The notes below the pieces were generated by a model that was given only the letters and a program-made list of their open reading frames with translations, was not told the origin of the DNA and ran no database searches. This document shows positions 27,600 to 46,146 of a stretch of DNA of 64,000 nucleotides, piece after piece. Location of the stretch: positions 5,445,792 to 5,509,791 of the forward strand of contig CM035351.1 of the NCBI GenBank assembly GCA_020137815.1, in the 5' to 3' direction. A program made the translations under genes and the position numbers. The stretch's first letter is position 1. The number at the start of each line of letters is the position of its first letter. The stretch is from Hormiphora californensis. Taxonomy: Eukaryota > Ctenophora > Tentaculata > Cydippida > Pleurobrachiidae.

Positions 27600-30500
27600 T
27601 TTAAAAAAATTTTTCTGATTTGAACTTGGTCATAATTTACACCCTGGGGGGGGAAACCCCCGCATAGGGAAATATGAAAATTTTTTTTATACTTACTTAT
27701 AAATAGCAGGGTAAAAATGTTATATGAACAACCCTTTAGTCTTTATTTGTGCGTCCTTTCATCACCCTCTCTCTATGTTTCATAGTCCATCGATTTTGAT
27801 TTACATGCTCCGTAAATCTCAAAGATTTGCGCAGAAAGGAAAGGGAAAAGAGGGAGAGGATGAAGGGAAAAAGGGTAAAAGAAATGGGCGAGGCCATTTT
27901 CCCTTTTTTAAAATTTTTTTTAAATTTAAATTTTTTTTTTTTCCCTTTTTTCGTTTTGCCCATCCCTCCTCATTTTAAAAATTCATTATATTTGCCCCAT
28001 TCAATTCCCAAAGGAATTTAAAGAAATCTTTTTGGGGTTTTTTAAAAGAAAAAAAGGAAAATGGTTTCCCCCAATTTTTATTTGGTCTTTTGGGTGGAAA
28101 GGGGGTAAGAAAAGTAAACCGGGTGTCGGCCTTTTCCCATTCCTTCTTATATTATCTTGTTATTTTTCCATGACGTCCACTTTCCTATGTGCCCTTATGC
28201 GACGGGTGAGCTTTTCAGAGAGAGAAAGGGGGTATGAGGGGTTCTATGTAATGGAATTATTAAAATTCAGGGGTCCGCCAAACATCCAAGCTCTAACCAG
28301 AAAGTTCAAAGGATGTAGAAATTTGAGGGGCTGGGTTACAAAAATTAGTGTTACGAAAGGGCAGTAATTTACCCTGAAAATATTCCCAAATTTCCCCGGC
28401 AAAAACCTGGTTAAAAATCTTATTTTGGTCAGATTTTAGCCCCTCATTTCCCAAAGAACGAAGCAAAAAGAGAAAAAAAAAGGGGGAAACCAAAAAAGGG
28501 GAAAGGGAAAACGAAGAGAAAAGACGGGAGGAAGCCAAAATTTCCCCCCAAAGCGGTAAAAGGGGAAAAGGGAGGGGGGAAAAAGGAAGCGGGGTTTAAA
28601 CCCAACCAACCCTAAACGGACCAACAAATTGTCCTCAAACCCTCTTCCCCCCCAACTAAACCCAAATTCTTCCCCTTCTCCTCTCTCTCCCTCTCTCTCT
28701 CTATCTTCTCCTCTCTCTACTCTCTATCTCTCTCTCTCTCTCCTTTCTTTCTCTTCCTCTTTCTCTTTCCCCTCCTCCTCCCCCCCCGTCCCCCCTTCTC
28801 ACCCCACACCCCTTTTTTTTTCCCCCCAGCGGATGACAGCCCAGATTAAAAGAAGCAAACAAGAAATGTTCCACGGACTTTTATTCGCGCTCGACTAACT
28901 TCTCTCTCTTTTTCTTTCTCTCTATCTCCCTTTTTTTCTATCCCTATCCATAATCTCTATGTTTTATTTCTTCCTATCATCTATCTCTCCCATGAGTGTA
29001 CGCTTGACTTCATTCAGCAGCTCACTTTCTCTATTACTATCTCTCTCTCTCTCTCTCTTGCCCTCTCTCTCACTATCTCCCCAATCCCCCCCTTTTTTTC
29101 TTTCCCTTTCATTTCCTAAATTTACGAGACCCTTCAAAAAAGGGGGTTTAACCCCTTTTTTGTAAAAGGGAATAAGGGAAAACCCATAAAATTTTTAAAT
29201 TTTTGGGGATAATACCTAACTTTACAGAGGGTAACCCAAAATTTTCCCAACTTTTGATTTTTAGGTGGTAAGGAGTTTAAAAAAAAAGACGGGGTTAAAA
29301 AATTTTTTTTTTAGCACTTTCCCTGAGGGGGTTTTTTTTAATCCCCGCAAATTAATTTTCAACCCTTTAAAGGGATATAAAAATCGTGTTTTTTTTTACC
29401 CTAACTAATTTTGGGAAGGGGAAACCCCAAAAAACGGGGGTTTAAAACCCCGGGTAAAAAAAAGGGCAAAAAAAACACGTAACCCGAACATTTAAACCCC
29501 CAAAAAACAAAAAGGGGGAATAAAAAACCCGAAAAAGGGCAAACCCCCGGGAAAGGCCCGGAAATTGGAAAAAAAAGGGGGGGAAAACCCCCCAGGAATT
29601 TTTTATCGGATTTGTGCCAAAAAAGCTGGATAAAGGAACAAAAAAGCCGTAAACGAACAAAAAGGGGGGGAAAAAAGGGGGGAAAAAATTTTGCCGGGGA
29701 TAAAGTGTCCCGGAAAAAAATTTTTTTAAAAAATTCTTCCGATTTTCAACTTAGCCTCCCCAATTTCGATTTGAAACTTTTTTTTTTTCCCTTACCTATA
29801 AAACAAGTTTTTTTTGAAAAAGTTGGTTTTTGAGCTTCCTGGTAAACCCGGGAAAAAAGCGGCTAAAATTTCCGCCTGAAGAAAAATTGGGGGTTTAAAA
29901 AAACTGCGTACTTTTTCAGATAAGTATTGTTAAAATATTTTACTACACCCTTCTTTTTTTTGGACTTTTTATGTTTGAGTGGTGGAAAAACAGGACCCCT
30001 CGTGTGAGCTTGGATCTAAAAAAAATTTGGCAAAATCAAAATTTTATCGGGCACCCGGCTCAGGGGTATTACAAGGTTTTTAAAACCTTTTTGTTCCCCA
30101 ATTTTTGGGGTTTTTTGGGGGTTTTAAAAGGTTTTATTTTTTGTTTTTTTGGAAAATTTTAATTTTGGAAATTTGCTTTCGAAAAACAGGTGTTTTTTTT
30201 TTTTTGCTTTTTTGCCGGGTTTAACGCCGGTTCTGGTTTCTGGGGGTTTTTTTCCCCAAAGTTTTAAACTTAAAAAAATCTTTTTGGGCCCTTTGGTTCA
30301 AAACCTCAAAGGGTTTTCCCTTTTAAAAAACAAAAAAACCCCCCAGGGAAATTTGGGACCAAAAACCAATTTTCTGAAATTCTTAGTTAAACCCTTCCAA
30401 CTAAAATCGCAATTGAAAGATTTAAATTTCCTTGTATTTTTAAAAAAAGGGAATAATTTATTTTGGGAAACCCCAATTTTTCGCAAAAATATTGGTTAAA

Positions 30501-31330
30501 ACTCCAGAAATTCCAGAAAAGAAGGGGGAATTTTTTTTTTAGCCGTTTTCCCTTCCCTTTACCCTTCCCTTTTTTTCTCTTTTCCCCCCATTTTTTCCCC
30601 CCTTTTTTTTAAAAAAAAAAAAAAAAAAAAAATTCCCCCCCTTTTTTTCCCCCCCCCCCCCCCCAAAAAAAGACCCCCCCCCCCGAACGGGAAAAAAAAA
30701 AAACGGGAAAAACTTGGAAAAACCTTTTTTTTAAAACAAAAAAAAGGGAAAAAGAAAAAACAAAGGTACCAAACAAAAAAAGGTTTTTTGGCTTTTGAAA
30801 AACCAAAAAGGATAACGCGACCTTTTTTTCCCCCTTGCTGGGACGTCAACAAACAAAACGGAACTGAAAAAAACCCCCCCCTTACCCCCTTTTTCCCCCC
30901 CCCACCCTTCTGCTTTCCCCCTTTCCTCCTCCCCCCCACCCCTCTCTCCCCCCCCACTCTCTTCCCTCTCCCCCCTCCTCTCTTCTCTTCTTTCTCTCAT
31001 TATATCAAGAAGATAATAAGTGTTTCATAACAACAGCAGCAGCACGTGTTGTGAATGTGTGTAGCTTCTGGGTAGGTTCTCTCCTAACAGGAAGGTGTCT
31101 GCGACCGTTCATCCCGGGGCCCCGGCCCCCCCTCCCCCTCTCCCCTCCTTTTTATCTCGTCACCTTTCCTATTTTTTTTTTTTTCTTTTTTTCCCCTTCG
31201 TTTCTTCCTTTTTTTCCCTTCCCCTTTTCTTTCTCCTTTTCCTTCTTCTTCTTCTCTCCTCTCTCTCGCATCTCTCCCCCTTCTTTTAGACCTTTTTTCA
31301 GTTTTTCGACTTTCGTACTCTTTTGAAGCC
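27600..31330. other. Homopolymer-saturated segment, probable poor consensus
   Basis: Runs of 4-20 identical bases follow one another for kilobases (for example 28.0-30.7 kb), with abrupt switches between A/G-only and C/T-only text. Real animal DNA rarely looks like this over 3 kb. An unresolved repeat or low-quality assembly filled from error-prone reads is the simplest reading. Confidence 0.6.
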
Positions 31331-33006
31331 ACATTTTGTAATTGGTAATGTAATTTAGTGCTTTCCATATAATAATGAATGTGGCTTCTAAAAAAACGGG
31401 GGGCCTACAGTTTTTACACTAACACAACTTAGAATTTGTAAAATTATATCCACCCCCCCACTCCCCCTTTCTTTTCTGTGTTGCGCGTGTTTGTGAACAT
31501 CATCATTTCCCCGTGGGCCGTGTCTGCATTCCATGTGCCATATATTCACATCGAGAATCGGTGGACCGTGAAAAACATGAAAAAGGGGAAATAAAACTAA
31601 CGGATGTGTGAGAGAAATGGAGAAATGAACAGAGAGCGAGAGAGGGAGAGAGAGAATGATGGAAAGATGGAGAGAGAAAGGGAGAGTGATGGACAATTGG
31701 AGAGAGAAAGGGAGAGTGGGAGTGAGAGAGAGAATGGTCGAGAATGGTCTGCATAATATCATCCTCTTCAGTCCTCCTCCTCCTTGGTCCTCCCGCTATC
31801 CTTCCACACTTTACACGCACTACACGTTTCTCACCATCTTTTGTTCATCACTGCATACAAATTCACACACTCCAATCATGTCGTGGAGATGGTCTGATCT
31901 GATGCATCTGATTTATATTCAGTTAATGCTGTAACAATTAGTATAAACGCGTGTAGTTACATTCTGTATAGTGCAGTTTGGGTAACTCTTATATTTTGAT
32001 AGTCTGAACTCTGAAGTTTCTGTTTGTCGTTCTAAACGGAAAGAAAAAGGGGGGAGAGAAGAATGTAATACAAGTGTAGTATGAGTCTGAAACTAAAGTC
32101 TCAGTTATTGATGACAACAGAGGGAAATAGACAATACAAGAGGAAGATATATAATGGGAAAGCAAAATGAGTAGAAGAGGAACAAAGAAAGAGAGAAGGG
32201 GAGATAAAGAGAGAAAAGAAAGGAGAGAGATAGAGGGAGATAGATAGAGAGAGAAAGAGAGAGAAAAGAAATAGAAAGAGAAAGGGAGGGAGGGTTGGAC
32301 AAATAGTAAGTACAGCTGTAAATGAAGGCATTTCCTCTCCCAGTAATAATAGGAAATGACAGCAATCGTAATTGTTCGAGAGAGAGGGAGAGAGAATGGT
32401 AACATCTAGAGAGACAGGGAGGCATACAGTTTGTCTGTAGATGTGGAGTCTAGGGTATCCATGCATTGCAACTGCATGGGTAAAGAAACCATTTATAAGT
32501 TCTAGAACTAAGCCATCTGACTATTAGTCATCCACTTATGTTACACATAAGTAACAGAAGAAGTAAGTGACAATCAAGAAGGTTATTACAGTTGTAATAT
32601 TTCGAATAGTGCGAAATGTTTATTGTTGGTTTGAACGTCCTCCTCCGTCCATTGTGTTCGTCTGTGTTGGTTTGTCTGCATATGATTCCGCGTGTGTAAT
32701 ATAATGTTATAATATTTAAAGAAGCTATATAACACACCGTGTGTAACGCTTCATCGCCCTAGCATAGTACAAACTAGAATGGCATATTATGTCCTCTCTC
32801 TCTCTCTCTCTCGTTCTCTATCTCGCTCGATCTCTCACCATCCCTTCATTTATAACCATGTATCTCTTTCTCCCTCACTTTCCCTCACCCTCCCTCTCGT
32901 TCTATCTGTTTCTGTCCCAGGTACAATGTGTTCATATTCGTTCCCCTGCTGCAGCACTGTGTAACAAGGGTCGCCCAGTGTACCCACTATTATAGAGCTC
33001 TCCTTC

Positions 33007-33019
33007 TCCTCTGTCTCTC

Positions 33020-33098
<79 letters not shown>

Positions 33099-33101
33099 CT
33101 C

Positions 33102-33152
<51 letters not shown>

Positions 33153-33185
33153 CTCTCTCTCTCTCCCCCTCTCTCTCTCTCTCCC
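33007..33185. repeat. (CT)n microsatellite
   Basis: About 180 bp of CT dinucleotides with minor interruptions. Confidence 0.95.
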
Positions 33186-34505
33186 TCCAGTGGGCCTGAC
33201 GCACTACACGTGCCAAAGTACACGGGGTCGTGGTGTGTGTGTGAGAGTGTAAAAATTAACACTCACTCTGCTACAATTGCTGCTGCTGTACCCCTCTAAG
33301 TGTCTCTATCCGTTAGAGGCCTTGGTTCCATCAACTATGCACACTCGCATTCCCCGACACAATTGGACACAATGTAGTTACCAGAATAGTAATACATGAA
33401 TCGACCCAATTTCCCGATAAATATATGACTCTCTCTCTCTTCTCCCTCTCTTTTTTACCCTCCCTATCCATGTAACATATAATGCAAATTTCCAGTTGTC
33501 TGAGAGACACACACACACATGGGTGGGAACATTTTCCCCTCTCCCCATGGTTGGGTTTTTACACAGCGCTTTTTCATAGTTTTTGTTCAATTGAATCCCT
33601 GCTAAAATTTCCCCTCCCTTTCCTCTCCTCTCTTCACCCCCCCCCCCCCCCCCCCCCCTCCCCTCTCCCCCCTTTTCCCCCCCCTTTCCCCCTCTTTCTT
33701 TTTCCTCGGCCCCCTCTCCCCCCTCTTTTCTTCCCCCTTTTTTAAAAAGGGGGGTTTTTTCATGTTGTAAGTTTGCTGCCGGCTCTGATATATACTTCCC
33801 TGTACTTTAATTTAGAAAAGTATTTAAGAGATAGAAAGTCAGACTTCTGATACGGATAGAGAGAGAGGGGGGGGGGCAGAACAACAATGAATCACTGTAT
33901 ATCAAAAGCAGGGCGGTTTGGTGTTATCATTTGGCACAGTTCCCTCTCTTTACCTGACACCTCCTAAATTCTAGGCACGCGAATGCCATTTTACTCAGTC
34001 AGTCTCGACTATCAATTCTTCCCAATATATATTCTTTCTATTTTCATTCCAAGTATCTCTCCCCTTTTTCAAGGGTTACACATCTTGCGCGGATGGATCT
34101 GGGGTGTCGTTGTCAAGGGGAGAGGAGGAGGTTGAATTCACAGTCCTTCTTTTGTTTCAAAAATTTTTCCCGTCGCTTTTCCCGTGTACCCTCCAAAATT
34201 ATCTATTTCTCTCCCACACTATTTTTCCCCCAGTCCCCTTTTTTTTCCCCCTCTCCCCCCTTATCTCTCCCCCCCTTCTAGTTTCTTCCCCCCCGTTCTT
34301 GTCGTCCCTCCTTTAAATTTTATGGTAAAACCCGTAAAAACCGCTTTATTTTTTTCCTTCCCCGCGCTTCTTCCCCCTTCCCCCCCTCCTCCCCCCCTTT
34401 TCCCTCTTCCCCCCCCCCCCTTTTTATTTGCCTGCCCCAATTTCCTCATCCCACCCAAAACATGTTGTTTCCCTGCCAATCCCCCTCACAAAACAAGCGG
34501 GGAGA

Positions 34506-34605
34506 NNNNNNNNNNNNNNNNNNNNNNNNNNNNNNNNNNNNNNNNNNNNNNNNNNNNNNNNNNNNNNNNNNNNNNNNNNNNNNNNNNNNNNNNNNNNNNN
34601 NNNNN
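34506..34605. other. Assembly gap (100 N)
   Basis: Exactly 100 N, the conventional size for a gap of unknown length. The sequence on both sides is C/T-rich low complexity. Confidence 0.99.
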
Positions 34606-35073
34606 TTCTTTTCTCTCTCTATCTTCTCTTCTTTCCCTTCTTACCAAAACCCGCACTACACAAACATCTATGTCGCCGCACGTGTGCAGTGGAGAGATAG
34701 AGAGAGAGGAAGAAACAGAGAGATAGGGAGAGAGAGAAACTTGTTCAAACTTCTGGGAAATGAAGCTTTAGTAAGGTTTGCACGGAAAGCAAAAGTTTAC
34801 AAATTACCACTACCACACACAGGTCACCATCCAAATTAGTAACGACTTGGCACAGATCATCCACCAATCAACCGTTCACTGTCTGCTTCAATCTCCATAA
34901 TAGACGCTGGTATAGTACATTCCCTAAATACACACACTGTCTATTGTCTACGCTCGATATAATTGAAAGAGAATTAGACGCTTCTTTGCGCATTTTAAGT
35001 TGGTGCAGATATTCAAGAACTGAAATATTTCATTCAATCGATTTTCCGTGTTGAAATATTCAGGATTGTGCAG

Positions 35074-35116
35074 AAGTCGGATTTTTTGAAGTTGACAACT
35101 TCAAAAAATCCGACTT
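35074..35116. repeat. Perfect 21-bp inverted repeat with 1-bp spacer
   Basis: AAGTCGGATTTTTTGAAGTTG, one A, then the exact reverse complement. This would extrude as a cruciform or hairpin. It lies 110 bp upstream of the first visible exon of the CLOCK-like gene. Confidence 0.9.
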
Positions 35117-35225
35117 AACATATATTTTTAAAAGACATTTGAAACTCGTGTTCATTGGTGTAGTTCCTGGTCGGGGCCATAAGCCATAATAAGCTAGAAT
35201 AAACAAAACAGGCCAAGCGTAACGC

Positions 35226-38200
35226 ATGGCCGAACATTACATAATTAGCGTAACCGCAATAATATCAAGCAAGCCTTACATCATATCAGATATTACCAAC
35301 AAAAACCCTCCAGCAGACAGCTCTGACCCAAACCCCTCCCCCCTCCAGCACCAGACAGAGAATGGATTTATAGAGGAGCTCGGGACTCCCTCTCCCTCCA
35401 CCTCGTCAGTAAACAGCCCCGGATCAACAGCATCAGACACGCCGCCCTACCTCCGGAGAAACTTTGCAACGAGAATGCGGAAAGGTGGTTTCAATTCGAC
35501 CCATGAGTATGAAATGGTCAGCTGCAGTGGGCATCTCAGGAAGTGGAATGAGGTAGCAAGAAGTGCAGCCATGGACGGGGACATGTTCCCTCAGGTATAG
35601 ATATTAGTCTGTTTGTTGTTCTGTGTGTGCGTGAGTTTGTCTGTTTGTTTGTTTTTTCCTTCGTTTGTTTGTTCCTTCGTTTTTGTTGTTGTTCCTTTCT
35701 TTGTATCTTCAGTAAAGATTCTTCAGCCCCCCCCCCCCTCCATTACACGCCGTCCCCTATCAGGACGGGTACTGTTTAGTGGGTGTTGGTAGACTCCAGT
35801 CGACACAAACTATCAGAGAAATGACGTCAGGAGCTCCCTCCCTAAACGCCTGGACCTCCCACCATAGGATGGACGCTAAATACATCTACGTGGACCAAAA
35901 GTGAGTTGGACAAAATAATGGATACTTTGTACAATATTTTTGGTTGATTCTCTCATGTTGAGGGGGTGATCCCTGTAGTGATCTCACGGGGTTCGAAGTT
36001 TGGTCAGGCATAGAAGACTCAGGATGTTACAAAGGTGAACAAATTTCAATAATTTCAATTTATTGAAATTTGTTCACCTTTGTAACATCCTGAGTCTTCT
36101 ATGCCTGACCAAACTTCGAACCACGTGAGATCACTACCGGGATCACTCCCTCAACATGTCTCTACCACGGACGGTGCCATCAGCCCTATAAAGCTGATCC
36201 ATTGATTCTCTCAAATGTATAACTGCATACTAAACGCCCCCCCCCCCCCCCTAGTGCGCCATCCATTGTGGGATACTCCGCTGCAGAGCTACTGGGATCG
36301 AGTGCCTACAATCTCTATCACGATGAAGATCTCAGTGGACTTGCTCGCAGCCATGTGGAATGTAAGTGCAGTATTTTCACAATGCTGTTATACACAGTAC
36401 ACACTGTTCTCCACATATAATATTTCAGAAATTATATGCATATATCAGAGTTATTGCAAGAACAGCTGGTCCCTTTCTTTTTATGAATCATAACCCCCTC
36501 TCCCTTACCATCTAGTAAATAAGAACGGTACTGGCATGACGGGTCTGTACCGGTTTCTAACCAAGGGCCAACAATGGCTATGGATCAAGACCCATGGTAT
36601 CCTGCAGTACCGGGAGGGAACTACTGTTCCACAGTAAGTTCTAACAGTTGTATGCAATTTCTTGGTGCGCCATTATCAATTTACAACTGATATCAGTGAT
36701 ATTTGATAATGGTGCACCAAGAAATCACATGATATTATTTCACAGTTTCAGTATTCAATTTCGATTCAATACCGGCTACCATGGTCCCCGGACCACTCAG
36801 TGTGTAGTTTTATCTTCACCTCCTGTATGAACTCCCTGCACAACCCATCCATCAATACCACTCTTCCTGTTCAATTTCACTCATCCCTCCAGGTCCGAAA
36901 CTCACCCTTTCTCCAGGTCCGAAACCCACCCTGAATATCACCCCCTCCAGATCCGAAACTGACCCTCTCCATGTCCAGGTCCGAAACTCACCCCAATACC
37001 CACCCCCTCCAGGTCCGAAACTCACCCTGAATATCACCCCCTCCAGATCCGAAACCCCGAAACCCCTCACCCCCTCCAGGTCCGAAACTCAACCCACTCC
37101 CCCTCTCTCCAGGTCCATTATCTGCCACAATGTAGTAGTCAGCTACGGAGAGGTATGGAAGTACCTGCAGAGCAAGTCAAGACAGTATGGACCCAAGGAG
37201 AAGTCCTTCCTTACACCCATTGCACCACCTCCCAAAACGACCGCCCTGCCAACCAAGTCTGAGCTGGTCGCTACTGACGGTGAGTCTTCTGTTACGGTTC
37301 GTTTATTTTTCAATTTTCTGTCCCCCCTTTATTCTTTTCCGGGATTATTCTGTTTTAACCCTTGCATATTAAATATTCAACCTTTCCATGGATCCACACA
37401 AAAGAAAATGTGCGGAAGAAGAGGGAGAGAGAAGAGAAGTTTTAAAATCCTAGAGATTCTAGAGTATTAAGAACATATATACTGCTCAGTGTGTGTGTGC
37501 GTTTGTTGGTGTGTGATGTATCGACAAATTGTATCGAGCTCAGTGTCTTCATGAGAAAGAAGGGAGAGAGAGAAATGAAGATAGAGGGAGAGAGAGGGAA
37601 ATAGGGATACAGAGGGAGAGAGAGAGATAGATTCTCAGCGTCATATCCTGTCACACACGAACACAATAGACAAATGTATGGCGACATACAACTGCTCAGC
37701 AGATCATCTCTCCTGTCATTGTCACGTTAAAGAAAATAATGAGACTAAAGACATGCTCGATATCTAGACCACTTGTCACCGTGTCCCTTCTTCCATATCT
37801 TACCATTGGTAGCTAGCTACCTGCTACCTATCCCCATCTCTTCCTCTATATTCTCGATACTTTACTAAATCTCACCACTCGTCTTCTACAGGTATAAAAG
37901 CGGAACAGTTCTCTCCCAAGAATGGGGTAACGAGTAGCTCGGTAGTTTACCAATCTGGTAGCTCATCCTCCGCTGCTGCTACTTCCTCTGCTGGTGCCTG
38001 CCCGGGCTCATTTGAGGACTTATACCCTGGTTACCAACAGTCCTCAATCACAACGGAGGAATGTCACGGCCGGTTCAGGCCCCTTTTCAACGGGAAAACG
38101 TCTCCTCCTGCAGCGGCTGTTCCCGTTATAGGAAATGGAAAGTTTTACCGGGAGACACCGAACGTGACCTTTGTGGCGCAGATCGAGGAGCCAGTAGTTG

Positions 38201-39096
38201 GGCGGCCGGTCGATAGTTTACCCGATGTAGGATCATTCTACACCCAGCAACAACAGCAACAACCTCCCCCTCCTCCCTGCACTGAACAGAGTATCCCGGT
38301 ACCAGTAGCACCCCCTCAGGTGGCCCAACACCCCATATACCACCCAACGTATAACTTCTACCCTGCGGCACCAACCCCTGTTTCTGTGCCCAACAATCAC
38401 GTTCAGAACCATGTCCCGGCCGAGTACTCGGTGGTGACGCACTCTCAGCCAATGCCACCTCAACAACAGCAGCCGGTCATGTATCACGGCGGATCACCTA
38501 ACAACTACCACCAACCTCCCCCAATCTACAAGACACCACCCTACTCTACTCCCTCTGCGGTAGTGGTCTCTGCTCCAGGCCCCCCTCCACCTCAACACGC
38601 TATCTACTCACCCTACCCCTACCCGGACTTCACCAGGCAGAACACATGTACGTATCTGTGTGTGAGTTCGTCTGTCTGTATGTGTGACTCTCAGACCCCG
38701 GTTCTACACGATGGAAAATGTGTCGTTGTTTGTTTGTTTTAGAGTTATAGCCCCCCTTTTTTACATCTGTCACAATCGAGACTTTCAGGTGGCCAGGAAA
38801 GCCTCCCCTCGCATACCACGACTACAGCCCATCACCACCATCACGGCGTCATGACCTCTACGGCGGGGGCGACAAGAAAGGGCACTGTGGTTTATGATAC
38901 CAGCCAGGTATATATTGGGGAGGGAATCAAACTGACAAATTATATCTTGAGTGAAGTGCTTACTAATTCCTATTTCTGATTCCTATTGAACTAACCAAAT
39001 CCTTTCTCATTGTAGCAAACGCTGAAGCGGCAACGCGAGGATGATCTGTACCGATCTTACACCGCTCTAGATACAGGACAGGGTGGACAAACCTAA
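35226..39096 (+). CDS. CLOCK/NPAS2-like bHLH-PAS transcription factor (N-terminus missing)
   Basis: Eight exons: 35226-35594, 35764-35900, 36255-36361, 36516-36633, 37113-37279, 37892-38647, 38789-38907 and 39016-39096 (TAA). Phases agree, giving 617 aa from the first Met, though the first exon may really start at an acceptor at about 35,289 or 35,313. The family heterodimerises and binds E-boxes. The inter-PAS segment (RRNFATRMRKGGF...EYEMVSCSGHLRKW) is followed by PAS-B: DAKYIYVDQKAPSIVGYSAA, YNLYHDEDLSGLARSH, and GLYRFLTKGQQWLWIKTHG. The RFLTKGQQW block is diagnostic for CLOCK/NPAS2. Then come SIICHNVVVSYGEVW and a long Gln/Pro/Ser/Tyr-rich tail (about residues 300-560), typical of transactivation regions, with IKAE, a SUMO-type site. 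No bHLH or PAS-A is found upstream; they may lie beyond the gap at 34.5 kb. Intron 2 holds a palindromic MITE. Confidence 0.82.
35954..36158. mobile_element. About 200-bp palindromic MITE in a CLOCK-like intron
   Basis: Arms of about 95 bp (CATGTTGAGGGGGTGATCCC ... GGGATCACTCCCTCAACATG) are inverted. The inner 65 bp (GTTCGAAGTTTGGTCAGGCA onward) are perfect, meeting at AATTTCAATTTATTGAAATT. TCTCT flanks both sides and may be a 5-bp duplication, though the surroundings are CT-rich. Confidence 0.8.
36657..36725. mobile_element. 69-bp hairpin element
   Basis: ATTTCTTGGTGCGCCATTAT and ATAATGGTGCACCAAGAAAT are inverted repeats with one mismatch. It sits in the CLOCK-like intron directly after the exon ending at 36633. 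Confidence 0.6.
36890..37112. repeat. CTCCAGGTCCGAAACTCACCC tandem array before an acceptor
   Basis: Seven or more copies of a unit containing CTCCAGGTCCGAAACTCACC (or variants) end exactly at the real acceptor CTCTCCAG of the exon at 37113. Each unit reproduces an acceptor-like CTCCAG|GTCC. The array may have grown by duplication of the 3' splice site. Confidence 0.7.
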
Positions 39097-39271
39097 CAGA
39101 GAGAGATAGAAACTTCATCCGTTATACCCTGTACATACTTGAAGTGATGATACATACACCCTAATTCATTATGATCACCCCTCCCTCGTCAGCTTGGAGA
39201 GTCGATATAAGCATGCGGAGACAGACATTCAGAGGGAAAGGGGAGGGACGTGAGAGAGAGAGAGAGTGAGA

Positions 39272-39310
<39 letters not shown>

Positions 39311-40031
39311 TGAGAGAGAAAGAGAGACTGTCGTTATTTATTGAAATCTGGAGTACAAGCAAAGACTGAGATTTATGCGGTCTGTTTTTTATTTGGAGAG
39401 AAGCGTACTGTGTTAATCGCTCTTATTTCATCAGCCACAAGTTCTAGCCAACAGCAAATAGTTGTCTTCATCGTATCTTACCTTACTATCCCGATCCTCA
39501 TCCTCTGCTGGAACGGGCGGCGATTTAGGTTGTAAAGATAATCGCGCGCCGCCTATCCTAAACCACGCTTAGAGTGCTGACTTCGTGCGCGGATGTGCTT
39601 TTCATGTTGTGTTATCTGCGCGCCCTCCGATTCAACACTCGAATGATCTGATTTTCTGATGAGAGACTGAGAAGTTAAAAACCAAACTTTAGCATAAACC
39701 AACACATGTAACATGTGTAACTTGCGATTGACATACACGAAAACCATCGCCACAAAACACACACACACAAACTAAATTCATAACATTACTAATTGGTGAG
39801 AAAGGGGCCTGGAAATTGGGGCAGCTTTCTCACGCATCGAAGTGTATACAGAAAAACCCTGTGTAGAAAATTTATTACGCGAAATATAGATCTCTAGAAG
39901 CGTCCTTGAACGCAATTAATTGTCCTTGTTGCAGCTCTTCTCACTGCACCATCGATTGAGGAGGGAGCCATGGAATCTAGGCTGCTGCAGCACTTTTAGC
40001 TTTTAACATCTCATGGAATGTGGTGCCTCAT
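39097..40031. other. Intergenic between convergent CLOCK-like and FOXP genes
   Basis: The 3' ends of both genes face each other. A (GA)n tract lies at 39,251-39,328. The remainder is unique sequence without a credible ORF; it probably carries both 3'UTRs. Confidence 0.5.

Positions 40032-46146
<6,115 letters not shown>

Larger units (their letters stand above)
26336..35225. other. About 8.9 kb without a confident gene; low-quality, low-complexity DNA
   Basis: 26.4-27.5 kb is ordinary AT-rich DNA with a double hairpin at 26,939-26,997. A tRNA-like B box occurs at about 27,465. From about 27.6 to 31.3 kb and again from 33.6 to 34.5 kb almost every base is in a homopolymer run. 31.4-33.5 kb is rich in CT/GA tracts. 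A 100-base N gap is at 34,506-34,605. A 43-bp perfect palindrome lies at 35,074-35,116. Reading frames in this interval are dominated by Phe/Lys/Pro/Gly runs and are not credible genes. Confidence 0.6.

Noticed and set aside
28032-31368. Many ORFs of 60-130 codons on both strands
   Set aside because: All are Phe/Lys/Gly/Pro runs from homopolymer-rich, probably low-quality sequence.
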